This document shows, one piece after another, positions 10,401 through 21,599 of a stretch of 64,000 bases of DNA. The notes under the pieces are model-generated. The model saw nothing but the letters and a program-made list of their open reading frames with translations, was not told the origin of the DNA and did not search any database. The DNA comes from Globodera rostochiensis (taxonomy: Eukaryota; Nematoda; Chromadorea; Rhabditida; Heteroderidae). Both the position numbers and the translations under genes were made by a program. The stretch spans positions 2,533,856-2,597,855 of the forward strand of contig JAEVLN010000007.1 in NCBI GenBank assembly GCA_018350325.1. The letters are read 5' to 3'. Numbering within the stretch: position 1 is the stretch's first letter; each line of letters starts with the position of its first letter.

Positions 10401-13400
10401 CAAGCCACTTGTTGGCGTCCTTCATTATTTCTTCCAAAAGCGCAGCTCCGTTGGTCAAGTTTGCGGTGGCGAGGAACACAGCTAGCCAACGTATCCGTTG
10501 TTTTATCGATTTTTTGGTGTTGAAGGCTTCTTTGATTGTGTTCAGCCAAATGGTCATGTCGGACATTAGATTGCGCGCACGGGCGGCATCCACAAACGTC
10601 GGAAAGATGGTGCCGTCAACCGTTCGGAGGTGAACCCAGCTGGTTGGGTCTTGGACGTGGAGCAACAGTTGGCGTATTGCCCTAAAATCCCAAGCTTCTT
10701 CTTTCTAAGAGCGTGTGTGTACAGTACCAAAAGTTCAAGATTTGATGGCGAGACTGTCTTTAAGCGGCAAAGTTTGTGGCCAGCGCGATTTTCCTGCACG
10801 TACAGCTTCCACTCCTTTTTCGCCGCATCGTACCAGAGTTTTTTGAATGCCGTTGCATAGGTCAAATGCAGCGCATCGTCCTGACATTGTTCGTTGAATG
10901 CAAAATAAGCAGTCAGCTGTGTGACACGTTCTTCGCCAGCGTTGCGTCGTTCTTCTTCTGCCTGAGCTGCTTCACAAAAGGCATTCCGCTGCTCTTCCTC
11001 ATCTTCAAATCCTTGTTGCACTGCGATCCGGTGGCCTTGTGGTCCATGGACGTCCAATTCATCGACCTTATTAGGGTGAAAGATTGCTATATTGCCTGAC
11101 GAGCGCTTACTTGATGGGATCTTCGTATGAGAGGTGTTCCCAGCTGTTGAAGATAAGCTTCCATTGAGGAAATGTATCGGGCAAGGCGAATTTGATGCAT
11201 TTCGTCGTAGTTGAGGGCACTTTGGCCGGTGTTGCCATCCGTGACTTGGACGAAAGCCATGTCAGCTCCTTTCATCATGTACTTGCATAAGTACTTAATG
11301 CAACCATCTCCTGCGACGAACTCGACGTTGATGCTGCAAAGATTACAGAAATTTTGTCAAAAAATATGAATCTTACTGAGCGACATATTTGCTCGACAGG
11401 AATGGGCTGAAAGCCACGACGTGCGAGTTGTCCTTTCGAATAGTTTTGCCTCGCTGGTCCTTGTATTGTATTTCGCGCCCATACAGTTCGGGATTCATCT
11501 GTGCTTCCTGAAGAGATGGCGGAGGTGGACGGCGCCTGTAGCGAGGGTAGGCGTTTTCGGAGTGCACATTGTCGTACTCAAACGGTTTCTACAGGGAATT
11601 AACTGTAGGTCAGATTGAAGTATAACTCTAATGCACCGGAAAGTGTTTCCTGCACTTGCCATCCTGCAGACAATGCTTTGTTGAACATGTGTGGATGTTC
11701 TTTGTTGTGATCGTTTTGTGTAAGGCACGTTGTTGCGCCGCTTCTTTGGTCCGCCCCGTCGGATTTGGCGGGATTTCAGCACAGATGTACTCATCTATGT
11801 AGTCTGCGGGCGTTTGGATTTTGCCCATATTGCGCATTCGGTCCCAATCCAAAATAATGGCAGTGTGTACATGCGGCAAACCACTGTAAGCATTTAGCAC
11901 TACTTAGCTTGTTCCACTTAAGTGTTTACCGAAATTGATGTTCCAATGCGCCAAACCAAGCACGAACGGGACCGAGAACGCCGCGTTCGGTGAGGTCTTT
12001 GTACAGTTCTTGGAGTTTGTCCACGAAGAGCCTGCACACAAGATCTGGGCGGTCAAACCACTGCTGTTGTTTTCCTCCCGCATCAGTGCCCAGCATAGCT
12101 TGAAGCTCTGGACAATCCGGGCTCATCGTAAACGTGACCAGAAGGTCGGGAGGTCCAAATTCGCGGCAGATGGTCATGCAGTTGGCATACTCACGCTGGT
12201 AGAACTGCCTTGACCCGCGGAAGTGCTCATCGGTCATGTACACCCGACCAATGGGGCCTTGCAAGCCTTAAACTCCGATATGTTTGCTTAAAGAATGTTT
12301 TAGTTATGCCTTGTTTATTTCTGAGAGCTTCGAGCCAGTTGATCAAAGAGTTTGGTAGTACAAGACGACGTTGGCCTTGTTTGCGCTTCATGTACTGGAC
12401 TTTTTGTGCCTCCGCTCTGTTGTTGAATGTCAACGTGTACAGTTGAGCAATGGTGCCCCAGTCCCAGAGCCAGTGAGGGTTGCGCCAGTTTGCGCCACGT
12501 ATTTGCGACATGTAGCGGAACCATTGTGCAAACGATACTTTGTCTCGTCGATTGTAAACGCGTTCATTTGTTGGCCCAAGAAACTCAGCCTCTTCTCCAA
12601 GTTCATCGGTTTCGGGAACAACATTTTGTTGGGCGTCCCTGAGCAACAGGTGTGAATCGACGTGTTCGCCTTCGCGGAGGCGTAGGGGTAGCCCACGCTC
12701 TATATATTGGTTTACAGGTTGACCATTGCATTTACTTTTACCGAATCCGCATTGGCCTCGACTGAACAACAGTGGAAACAGAGCTGGATCGATGTTCCTG
12801 TTAGACCACTTCATGTGTCTTTTGCCGCTTCCAAAACGTCCAGTCAACACAACGTCGTAGGGATTTGAGGGCACAACGTTCGAGCCATCGTCCAGGTAAA
12901 ACTTGAAAAAAGGAAATGAGGAAACAGCTGGCGTTATAAGAGCACCTGGGCCACAAGACGGCTACCGTCAACAGTTTGAACGCCGAGTCTGCCTGGGTGA
13001 ATTTGCTGCACATTTTGAAGATCAGCAGGTGCAATAATTGGAGCAGGACGAACAACATCGTCCGAAAAGACTCGCTCTTCCCCATGGGGCGTTGAGTCAA
13101 CCAAAAGCATGCGAAGGTTGACTTGTTCCTGCTGGGGAAGTTGTCGGAACGTTTCAGCTGCAGTCTGATACAAATCGGCGTAAGGGTGGTAGCGCCGCAA
13201 AACGTCGAACAAAAATTGCATAAGTTCCGGCTATAATAATTGGTCGGTAATGGGTAATAATTCTGAACAAACTGAAAGGTTGTGATCAGTCGAAATTTCC
13301 GATAGCCGTGTTTGCGCGTCAACCGGTGGGATGGTGAAAAGTTGGCCATGCAATGCGGGCAAAGATGACGAAGGCGGATTGAAATCCCAAACAGCAAACT

Positions 13401-16400
13401 GCATCATGTTGTTGCATTTGATGATGCGCTTGTCGTAGGCGCGCTTGTCCGTGCTGAGTTGAAGCTGGATTTGGCCGAAGGACAAGTGGCTATTGTAAGC
13501 CAGAGCATTTTTGAACAGGGCGTCGCGCATTCGGACAATGCCAGTGTCGTGGTTGTAGAGCAAGGCCATCAGTTCACCAGGGCGATTTTGAAGGTCGTTG
13601 AAACGGAACAGCAGATCAACGCGGCCCTTAGCGCAACATTTGGAAAAGGCGGTTGGTCCAGTGCCTTCAGAGTGCAAGCACAACGCGCCACAGAATGGGC
13701 AGGTACACGGTTCCTGTTTTGGGCAAATTTAAAAAACAGCTTATGTTATTGTTGGTACCGCAAGGGAGTCGTAATACACCGGAAGGTGTTTTGCAGAGCA
13801 GGCACCGCATCCAACGCCAAAATGTTTGGAATGTGGAGTTGCGCATTGATTCGTTATTGGCTCGAAGACTTCATGCTGGGACGACCACATTTCCGAACTG
13901 AAGCGAGAAGTTGATCGGCTTTCTCGTTGGCTGCGCCTTGGTGCCAAAGATGGTGGAGGCATGAGAACTGAGTCCAATGTCGACTGGCTGAACATCCCAG
14001 AAACTGCCGAAGAGGGAGGAATTCGTTGGTTAGGGCGGACTGCTCGGCCGCCAAAGCATCCCCGGGGCTTTGCAATCCGCCGTTGTTGAGCAGGCTCTTT
14101 GACGTCGCATGCGGGGCTATATATAAAGGGATGTTAAGATAATTTGTCTCTTCTAGTCACATGTAATTGATGTCTTGAACGCCCTTCCACGGGCTACCAC
14201 ATAAGCGGGGGCAGCTCTGTCTTGGTTCGGGTTCGTACCTTAGTAATAAAACACTGGTTTTGGTGGAGTTAATTGGCCTAATGAATACCAGCAGTGGTGG
14301 TGGCAATAAGTCGAACAGCAAGGCAGGAAAACTTTGTCAGGTGGAAATCCATCATCGGTCAAACAAAACAGTTTTTTGCAAAGGTTGCAAAATCCAGGGT
14401 GCGGGGCAGAACATTGCAAACACAGGCCACCATTTGAACAAAGTCTGAGCAAATTTTGGGAATTTAAGATTTAAAGTTAAGCCATGTACTTTTCCTCAAG
14501 CTCATCCGCATGCAAATCCTTGGCACAGAGGGCTTCGGAGCAATAGCAGCTGGTTTCAAAGCAACCAATGCCCAACTTTTGCTTGCATTGGAAACATTGC
14601 ATTGAAGGTGTGGCTTTTGAGCATTTTTTTCCAACCTTGCAATTTTTAATTGCGTCGTTTGAAAGCCTAAAAATAGAAGAAGTAAAGGTATTTGGTACTT
14701 AAAATAGCACCATTCTTTAAAAGCCTTTTCCCAATGAAATTTGTGGCCGCATTCAAAAGAACCATAGCCCTGCATTGGGTCCACAGGAAGGTGACAAAAA
14801 ACGCATCTCATTTGTTTTGCAAAACGGCCAGTCGCCCCTCTTGGTGTTGCACATAATTCTTTTTGCAACCCTGGATTGGATTATATTAGCAGTATCTTAT
14901 ATATTGTACAGACCACTTGTTTCAATGCCGAGATCGTGCAACATGTCTTGCTGGCCTGGTCCGATAAAGTCTGAGACTGCTGTCACATCTTCATAGACCT
15001 GTGCCTCATTTACTTCTGGCTGGAGAGCATCATGTTGTATAATATTTAGGTCGAAAGACTCTTCTGAAAATACAGAATGAGCAACTCAAACATAAAAGAC
15101 ACAAAAATTTGAAAAAATCAAGTACCAGAAAGTATGCGTAATTTCTCAAGCGGGAGATCTGGATCAGCAGAAGTTGATTGCAGCGAATCTGTGTTAGACA
15201 TTTCGCGCTGTTTGGCAGTTCGTTTGTTGGCAAAACGATGGGTGGAGCGTGAGGAAACAGGAGTTGACATGATGTCGCAAGAGTCTGATGATAAACTTGT
15301 TACACAAATACAAGAAAGCTCAATGTATACTTCCACGCGTTCTGTAGACGAAATCACCCATCGAAAACTGCTCCCACCATCTTGAATAAGCTCTGCGACT
15401 GACAACAGCGGTTCCAAACAATGTTGTAAGGGCGGCAAACGCGATTGGCCGATTCTCTTTTGAGTGAAAGCGCGAAAGAAGAAAATCATGTTGATTCTGT
15501 GCACTGCTGTCTTCTGGGGTCGCACCTCCGCGCAGTTTGTATGAGTTTGTGCAAAACTGGAGTGTTGAGTCGTCATTATAAAGCCATTTCTTGTAGCATA
15601 TGTCCCGGACAAGCTGCAGCAAGAGCCGCGTGGATGTTTTGTCTCCGTTTTGAATATGCGACAGCAACATGTCGCGTCGGACTAAATCGGCTGGCCAGCA
15701 TCGATGCTAAAGAACGTGTTCATAAAAAACTTGGATTATAGTCTTTATACCAAAACTGGGTGATGAAATATATCCATCTTCATTGGAAAAGGCACAAGAA
15801 GAATTCGCCGATTCTTGGGTTTGGACACGTTCAATGTTCGGCTACAAGTCTTTCCCGGCTTCTCAACGCTCAGGTAAAACATGTCGCGATAGACGACATC
15901 AGCAGGCGATGAACTCGGCTATTAATAGGTATATACAAATAAGCATGCTGCTTGGCACATATTCTACCGGGAACGGTTGATTGAAAACAACCATTTGTGT
16001 TACAGCTCCAGTAACAGGCAGATGGTTGAAAACAGATTTTTTGAGAAGTTTGGCTTCTGTTGACACAATCGAGTATGGCAAGGCGGAAACATGTCGTGGG
16101 GGCATGATATTCGTGTTGCGTAAAGGTGGAGATTGAGTCTCTTCTACTCTTGAGATTGGTTTAGGCTTCTTCTTTGGCTTAAGGGAAACGTTTAATGTCA
16201 GTTGGAATTGCAAAGGACGGACTCGGCGGCGGACAGTCAGAGTGTCCCAAACAGTCCGGAGGGTCGGAGTTGGAGTCGGCGGACAAGGCGAAACCAACGA
16301 AAGCGTTCGACGAGCCGGCACAGTTTTGCGGGTGATGACTTGCCACTCATGGTGTATAAGCGGCTTAACACGCCTATCATGACAATTCATTGGTTTGTCA

Positions 16401-17277
16401 GGGGGCAAAACTGCCGAGTTTCTGGCCGCAATTGGGGCATAGCCAACGGGCTTTGCTTCCTTTGTCTTCGGAATTGCCTAAGGAATAGCGAACAGCATTT
16501 TGAAGATAGAAATTTTAGTGTACCTTTTTCTCATTGGCATAATTGCGCAAAAAAATTTTGGCGCCACGGGTTTCGACGTGGTACGCCAGTTTATCCAGGC
16601 CACTGACGATAACATCGGGGCGCTGTTCCGGAACCGTTTTGGTGTTGGCAGCGATTGGCGCGTAGCCAACGGGGTGCGTGGTATTGCTATAATTTATTTA
16701 ATGGGTTTGTGGTTGTATTGTATAAATAAATGTGCAAAAAAATCGTACATGATGGGCTTTCGTTTTTCGAGCCATTTTTCGAAGGCCACTGGATCCTTCG
16801 CTGGCAATTCAATGCCCGCCCACGCATCCCCCTCCGTCCAACCATTGCGGGTGGCAGCCGGGATGGCGATGCCCTGGCCACGCTGGTGCATGGCTTCGCG
16901 GTCAGCTTCCCACTTGTAGACAAAGATGTCGCGCACCAAGTTGCGCAAGTGGGAGACATGGGTCTTGTTGCCCTTAGCGATCATGCCGAGCAAATCGTTG
17001 GCGCGATTGCAGTCGGCGCGCCAGTTGCGTCCCTATTTGGTATAAAACTCGCTGTACGCATTTGATGCTGATTATTAACATATTAATAAATAATTAAAAG
17101 GGCAGTCGATTTGCTTATTTGATAGTAAATAATTAAAATAAGTAGTAATAAATGTTATATAATTACAGGGATGGCCTTGTTGAAAACGGACAACTTTATG
17201 TCCGATGGCAGACAAGAAGGGATCGCTGTGGTCAGCGATGGTCGACGCTCCGGGGAGCAGTACATAAGACGCGGCAT
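6533..17277 (-). CDS. Helitron polyprotein: HTH/zinc N-terminus, Rep, PIF1-type helicase, macro, OTU
   Basis: One minus-strand gene reconstructed as 34 exons (coordinates under the five domain entries below). All junctions keep frame; 32 introns are GT-AG and one (12267-12309) is GC-AG; most are 40-65 nt. The summed exons give about 3,057 codons including stop. Rep nicks and joins DNA by HUH/tyrosine chemistry and the helicase unwinds it, the rolling-circle transposition machinery of Helitrons. The added macro (ADP-ribose-binding) and OTU (deubiquitinase-type) domains suggest interplay with host modification systems, an inference. The stop at 6533-6535 comes about 30 codons earlier than in copies B and C, which read on through the same position. 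The ATG at 17277 is the best visible start; a start farther upstream, or a separate gene for the first five exons, cannot be excluded. Confidence 0.75.
7454..8276 (-). other. Macro domain of the Helitron protein
   Basis: Exons: 7871-8276, 7682-7827, 7454-7636. Clear macro-fold signatures are visible: VVKGDITNQHAFMIVNAANN followed by GGGVDDAIHRA, and after two introns AFPCISTGAKGF, matching the two nucleotide-binding loops. Macro domains bind or hydrolyse ADP-ribose adducts. The domain is in frame between helicase and OTU. In copies B and C it is kept in part: the exon equivalent to 7454-7636 lacks about 105 bp. Confidence 0.8.
8321..10681 (-). other. PIF1-type superfamily 1 helicase region of the Helitron protein
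   Basis: Exons: 10204-10681, 9880-10161, 9531-9836, 9249-9488, 9058-9204, 8583-9015, 8321-8541. The motifs appear in the expected order: Walker A GEGGAGKTFSYN, Ia MATTGIAA, Walker B IIDEISM, III VVLGGDWKQLAPV, IV RLTANHR, then MTINKAQG joined across an intron to QTLSH, and LYVALSRVR (motif VI). An in-frame TAG near 10162 is removed if the 48-nt intron 10162-10203… is spliced, as frame and signals suggest. The function is 5'-3' DNA unwinding during rolling-circle transposition. Confidence 0.85.
10723..13713 (-). other. Rep (HUH endonuclease) region of the Helitron protein
   Basis: Exons: 13273-13713, 12946-13230, 12310-12901, 11930-12266, 11637-11883, 11377-11588, 11111-11333, 10723-11066. 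It starts with CPFCGALCLHSEG (zinc finger) and then a Helitron-like N domain (SFAQWFRYM; YANCMTICREFGPPDLLVTF). Next come the HUH motif GLPHVHTAIIL (exon 11637-11883) and the tyrosine motif KYLCKYMMKG (exon 11111-11333). These are the metal-binding histidines and the catalytic tyrosines of rolling-circle Rep proteins. The intron 12267-12309 uses a GC donor. No premature stop is seen in copy A. Confidence 0.85.
13759..17277 (-). other. N-terminal region of the Helitron protein (HTH_48-like, Cys/His clusters)
   Basis: Exons: 17167-17277, 16749-17032, 16524-16686, 15968-16477, 15751-15918, 15331-15706, 15126-15284, 14914-15063, 14699-14870, 14490-14666, 14289-14444, 14161-14238, 13759-14116. The first exons give an unrecognised sequence in which PVGYAPIAA occurs twice. 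Exon 15331-15706 has a Mos1-type helix-turn-helix pattern (AFAALTTLFGTAVVSRRAYS, then RWWEQF and MGDF). Exons 14699-14870 and 14490-14666 carry CVFC…CGHKFHW and CFQCKQ, a RING/FYVE-like Cys/His array; 14289-14444 adds CLQC, CNLC and CHHHCW. The last exon ends CGACSAKHLP, a zinc finger typical just before Helitron Rep domains. Sequence from about 15,530 leftward recurs in copies D-F with changes that often keep the amino acid, supporting that it is coding. The five upstream exons occur only in copy A. Confidence 0.6.
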
Positions 17278-18940
17278 TTTAGTCGGAGAATTTAGCCCTA
17301 AAGAGGGCTGTTTGGGATAAGGGGGGGAGGGACGGGAAATGGGAATGATGGGGTTGGAAAAAAGGAGAGAGAGGGAAAGGAGGAACGCTAAAGAGAAGGA
17401 AAGAGATATAAGGCAGGAGAAGGGTAGAGGGATTGAACTGAAAAAGATGAGCAGGCGATGGGATCTGAAAAAAGTCTCAATCAGTAAAGAAATATCAAAA
17501 AGATTTGCGTACCGAAAAAGCAAGCAGAGAGAAATTTGAGAGCAAGAAAGGAAGCTGTCAAATAAAAAATTATTAGAAGCAAATTGCAATTGGAATTATA
17601 CCTGGGCTAAAAAAAAGTGAAATTTAGGTTAATTAATTGCATGTAAATGGATAAAAGTGAATCAGTACATTAAACAATTTAAATGAACAGCGTAAAACAT
17701 AAAAAACATGTCGGAAAATATACACGAGGAAGGTTGGAGTAAAACATTTGGTGGCTTTAAATTGCAGTGTTGTGTAATATAGAGACGGATGTTGGAGTTT
17801 GCAGTTAAAATATGACGATTTGTAGCATAGTAGCATTTTGGGAGTCCTGTTTTTCACCATACTTGGCCTCATTCACTCAATTAGCATGCGCTAATGAGAA
17901 ATGAGTGGACGACACACGCGACGAGGACGCGTATGGGGGTTAAACAGGCAAACCCGTGTGTCATATACCTAAGGTGCCAGATGCCTGCCCCCTCTTCTGG
18001 GTTTTGCATCCGGGTATACAGAACGTCTAAAAACCGCTGCCGACACACGATAGTGACCTCCACACCGCCAGCCGGCAGCATGGACCCGTAGGCAAGGGTC
18101 AAAACCGAACGCGGGAGCAGATTAGAGTGTTCCGCACCGCCGGTAAACATACCTCGGGTGTGTTACTTGGGGGTGCCTGAGCATCAGGGGAGTATTGAAC
18201 ATCCTAATCGCTCGGCTACTGCAGCTATGGTATACACTCTATAAGCCTACGAGCAATACCCTAGACTGAGTTTCCCCTGCTGTGCCGGGGGCCACTCCAT
18301 CCTCAGGGTCGGAGTTCGACCCTCCCGGTTTTAGTGTACCACGTAGGAAGGATCCAGCCTACCCGGGCAGATCAAAGATCGCGTGGATAAAAGCTTTCGG
18401 GAGTTTTCTGCAGCAGTACTCCCTACTTGCTACGGCCAGACCGATCCAGGGGATTTCACAGCCAACACTCCCAAAGTAGGGACAGCCTCACCAACCTCTG
18501 CGTTAAAACGGTGCAATTAGTGAGTGGTTAAACTCATCACATGCGGTCTCAAACAACAGAGGCTGGGCCTACGTCTCACCGCTCTCCCGCGGAATCTTTA
18601 ACCAAAAAAGGTAGATTCCAGACCGGAAGCGGTCCACCAACGCTGAGCCGCCTGGGGGGTGTTCCGCTCCCATGGCCATCAGCAAGGCAGACCGGGGTGA
18701 TCCGCGTGACGGCCGTGCCCAGAGACCTTCAGCAGCCACAAGGGCCTCGGCCTTGCTGGGACTTCGGTGTTTTAAGGGTTTGCCACACCAAAACCATTTC
18801 AAAAATCAGTTTTTGAAGAACATGTTGATGAACGGAGTCGACGAAGCTGTGAGAACGGAGCTGTACGTGCGCGCGCCAGTGAACAGAGAGAAGGAACCGG
18901 GCAAGCAGTGCATGAAGGAGAGACAGTGCAGCATGGAAGG
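17278..18940. other. Gene-free stretch with a GC-rich block
   Basis: 17278-17880 is low complexity (a purine-rich patch at 17310-17540) and AT-rich. From 17880 to about 18790 composition changes to GC-rich, unlike both flanks. This block includes a B-box-like GAGTTCGACCC (about 18308-18318) but no protein domain was recognised in any frame. It may be an unrecognised repeat or a fragment of a non-coding RNA gene. Confidence 0.4.
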
Positions 18941-18941
18941 A

Positions 18942-19685
18942 ACAAAGGGGAATATTTATTGTCAGTAGAAAACAAACTACATATTTATTTAATAAATTAA
19001 TGCACATTTTTAGAAACAGAACAAAACCTACATATTGGTAAAGCCAAAATGTGCGTAGGAGTAAGGTAGCAATACTCGAACAGTTGGGGTAGAACGAAGT
19101 GTGGGCTTAAGCAAAAAATTGGATTAGAACAAACTCAAAAGAAAAAGATTGTTCAAAAAGCATTGTCATTTTAGTGTTAAAAAAAGTAACGCATCTTGCA
19201 TTAAAAAGCATGCGTTTGTGCCGCCAAGGACTGAAGAGGAGCTGAAGCAAGGCCGGGAGAGTTGTAGTAGTTAAGCCTTAAAGTGAAAACAAAACTGTGT
19301 GTGTCAAAAAGTACAAAGGAGAATATTTATTGTCAGTAGAAAACAAACTACATATTTATTTAATAAATTCAATGCACATTTTTAGAAACAGAACGAAACG
19401 TACATGCATTGGTAAAGCCAAAATGTGCGTGAAGCAGAGGAGCAAAAGCTCGAACAATTGCGGTAGAACGAAGTGAAGGGCTTAAGCAAAATTTGGTTTA
19501 GAACAAAACAAATGAAAACAGTTTGTTCAAAAAGTAATTGTCATTTTCAGTGTTAAAAAAAAGTACGCATCTTGCATGAAAAAGCATCATTGGCGCCAGA
19601 GGCGGAAGTGGGGCTGAAGCAGAGCTGAAGCGTGCCAGGGAGAGTCGTAGAACGGTTAAGCAACATAGGGAAACATCAAAGACAA
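18942..19685. repeat. Two direct copies of an about 370-bp unit
   Basis: The unit starting GGAGAATATTTATTGTCAG near 18947 recurs near 19318, continuing through AAACTACATATTTATTTAATAA, the CAAAATGTGCG phrase and the 'gaacaaa…ttgttcaaaaag' segment. Substitutions and small indels separate the copies. No gene was seen in either. Confidence 0.75.
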
Positions 19686-20100
19686 ATTACGCAATTAAAA
19701 CAGTTTCAAATTTGTAAGAACAAAAAGCAAGTAATATTGTTCAAAACATTGGTAAACCAACAATGAAGCCATGTTGGGTCCTCGTTCATACAGTGCCGTC
19801 CTGTCTGCTCACTACGGCTTTCGATGAACAGCTAAATAAACTCGAAAAATTAAAAAGGGTAATAAATAACACATAAAAAGCTTAAACTTGCGTGACGAAA
19901 GGATGAAAATGATGACGAAAAGGCGCGAAAATGAAAAAGACACTTTAAGTGAATCAGAGAAAGAGAATCTGTGAGCGGCGAGAGACAACGTTAGTTTGAG
20001 AGAAAAAGAGAGAAAGGAAAAAATGATGACAATTCCCTCTTGTTTGGTGGCGCACGCGTGACAAGAAGGGAAATGGCAGCTGAACGCGCACGCGTGTTTT
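19686..20100. other. AT-rich interval, nothing recognised
   Basis: No open frame with protein character, RNA gene or clear repeat was seen. It is bounded by the 370-bp duplication and the 139-bp satellite. Confidence 0.4.
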
Positions 20101-21420
20101 GAAGTTTTGTATTATTGGTCATTTTGACAATTCTGTATCTCCGTCAATTTTAAACCAATCTCAATAATTTTTTTTTGTTAGATTGCCCGTAAAAAACTGA
20201 ACAAATTTAACATTTAAAATTTTCAAAAAACACAAATTTGAAGTTTTGTATTTTTTGTCATTTTGACAATTCTGTAACTTCGTCAATTTTAAACCAATCT
20301 CAATAATTTTTTTTTTGTTAGATTGCCCGTAAAAAACTGAACAAATTTAGCATTTAAAATTTTAAAAAACACAAATTTGAAGTTTTGTATTTTTGGTCAT
20401 TTTGACAATTCTGTATCTCCGTCAATTTTAACCAATCTCAATAATTCTTTTTTTGTTAGATTGCCCGTAAAAAACTGAACAAATTTAGCATTTTAAAATT
20501 TCAAAAAACACAAATTTGAAGTTTTGTTAAATTTAATTGTATTTTTTAGATGTTTTATTTTTTAGTAATTCATATTTTGACTACACATAGATGAAATTAA
20601 TTTTAAAAGATGCAGAAAAATTTGTTATATTTCTTAAAAATATTTTCCTTTGCATATTGTTGCGCAAAAAAGCAAAAAAAAACATTTTCAGTCGGGCGGA
20701 TTTGAACCCCAGGGGGCCCCAGGGAGGGGGGGATGTTTGACACTTCTGTAACTCCGTGAGTTTAAGTCCAATCTGAATAATTTTTTTTTAATTGGATTCG
20801 CCGTAAAAAACTGAACCAATTTATCATTTTAAAATTTGAAAAAACACAGAAAAAGGCAAAGTTATGGTCGAAATAAAATTCAAAATTTGTCAATCGGACG
20901 CTAACAAAAATCAGCTATATCGAAAAAAAACCCGGAGGAGTAGAAAATACTCCTCCGGGGGGCCAACCGGGTTTCCGCGGGGCTCAGGCAGTGCTGGGGA
21001 GGCTCACCGTTGCGTAAGTCGCCGGGTCGGACGCTGAATCGCAACTCCCCTCGGCCAACACTGCAGCCATTTCCTTTGAATTAATTCCAAAGGATAATAT
21101 ACAGCATTTTTGGTAATTTGATATCTCGCCAGGTTTTGATGGGATTGGAATAATTTTTTTTTTGTTAGATTCTCCGTAAAAAACTGAACAAATTTAGCAT
21201 TTTAAAATTTCAAAAAACACAAAATTGGAATTTTGTATTTTTGGGTCATTTTTGACAATTCTGTAACTCCGTCAATTTTAAACCAATCTCAATAATTCTT
21301 TTTTTGTTGTATTCCCCGTAAAAAACTGAACAAATTTATCATTTTAAAATTTCAAAAAACACAAATTTGAAGTTTTGTATTTTTGGTCATTTTGACACTT
21401 TAAAGGATAATATACAGCAT
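20101..21420. repeat. 139-bp tandem satellite, interrupted
   Basis: Three adjacent units start with GAAGTTTTGTAT at about 20101, 20240 and 20380 (period 138-140 bp); each has TTAGATTGCCCGTAAAAAAC and ACAAATTTAGCATTT. Diverged units reappear at about 20730-20860, 21115-21230 and 21225-21400. The interruption holds a core of the SINE-like repeat (20680-20735) and a GC-rich insert (20931-21080). Confidence 0.85.
20931..20959. other. Strong 12-bp-stem hairpin in GC-rich insert
   Basis: CCCGGAGGAGTA at 20931-20942 pairs perfectly with 20948-20959 across a 5-nt A-rich loop. It opens a roughly 150-bp GC-rich insert that interrupts AT-rich satellite DNA, so it may mark one end of a small inserted element. 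Confidence 0.6.
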
Positions 21421-21599
21421 TTTTGGGAGCGTTTTTGGGTTTCAGTTGGTGTCTTAGTTCTCAGGAAGTTTTGAACTTAGCGCCAAGTTTTATATACCAT
21501 TCGATGCGTCTCATCGAGGGGAGTCATACAAACGTTGTTTGGAAGAAATCTGTTAAAAAATAAAAAAGTTAAAGAATTTTGAAAAAAATTTAAAAAAAA

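Larger units (their letters stand above)
5884..17277 (-). mobile_element. Helitron-like element, copy A (most complete)
   Basis: The left limit is where similarity to copies B (23685) and C (about 29505) begins, in the sequence GTTAACTTTGAGCC. The right limit is the first ATG of the encoded gene, so the true end may lie farther out. The element carries one large minus-strand gene with Rep and PIF1-type helicase domains, the hallmark of rolling-circle (Helitron/Helentron-type) transposons. A strong hairpin lies past the stop codon at 6296-6338. Canonical TC…CTRR termini were not found, which may mean a Helentron/Helitron2-type end or erosion. Confidence 0.85.

Noticed and set aside
13459..13914. 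151-codon plus-strand frame opposite the Helitron zinc-finger exons
   Set aside because: It is a shadow of the minus-strand coding exons. Similar plus-strand frames recur opposite each Helitron copy without any domain.
17155..17589. 144-codon minus-strand frame rich in Ser/Leu/Phe
   Set aside because: It is the complement of a purine-rich low-complexity tract. Only its upstream end overlaps the first exon of the Helitron gene, in the same frame by chance of that exon.
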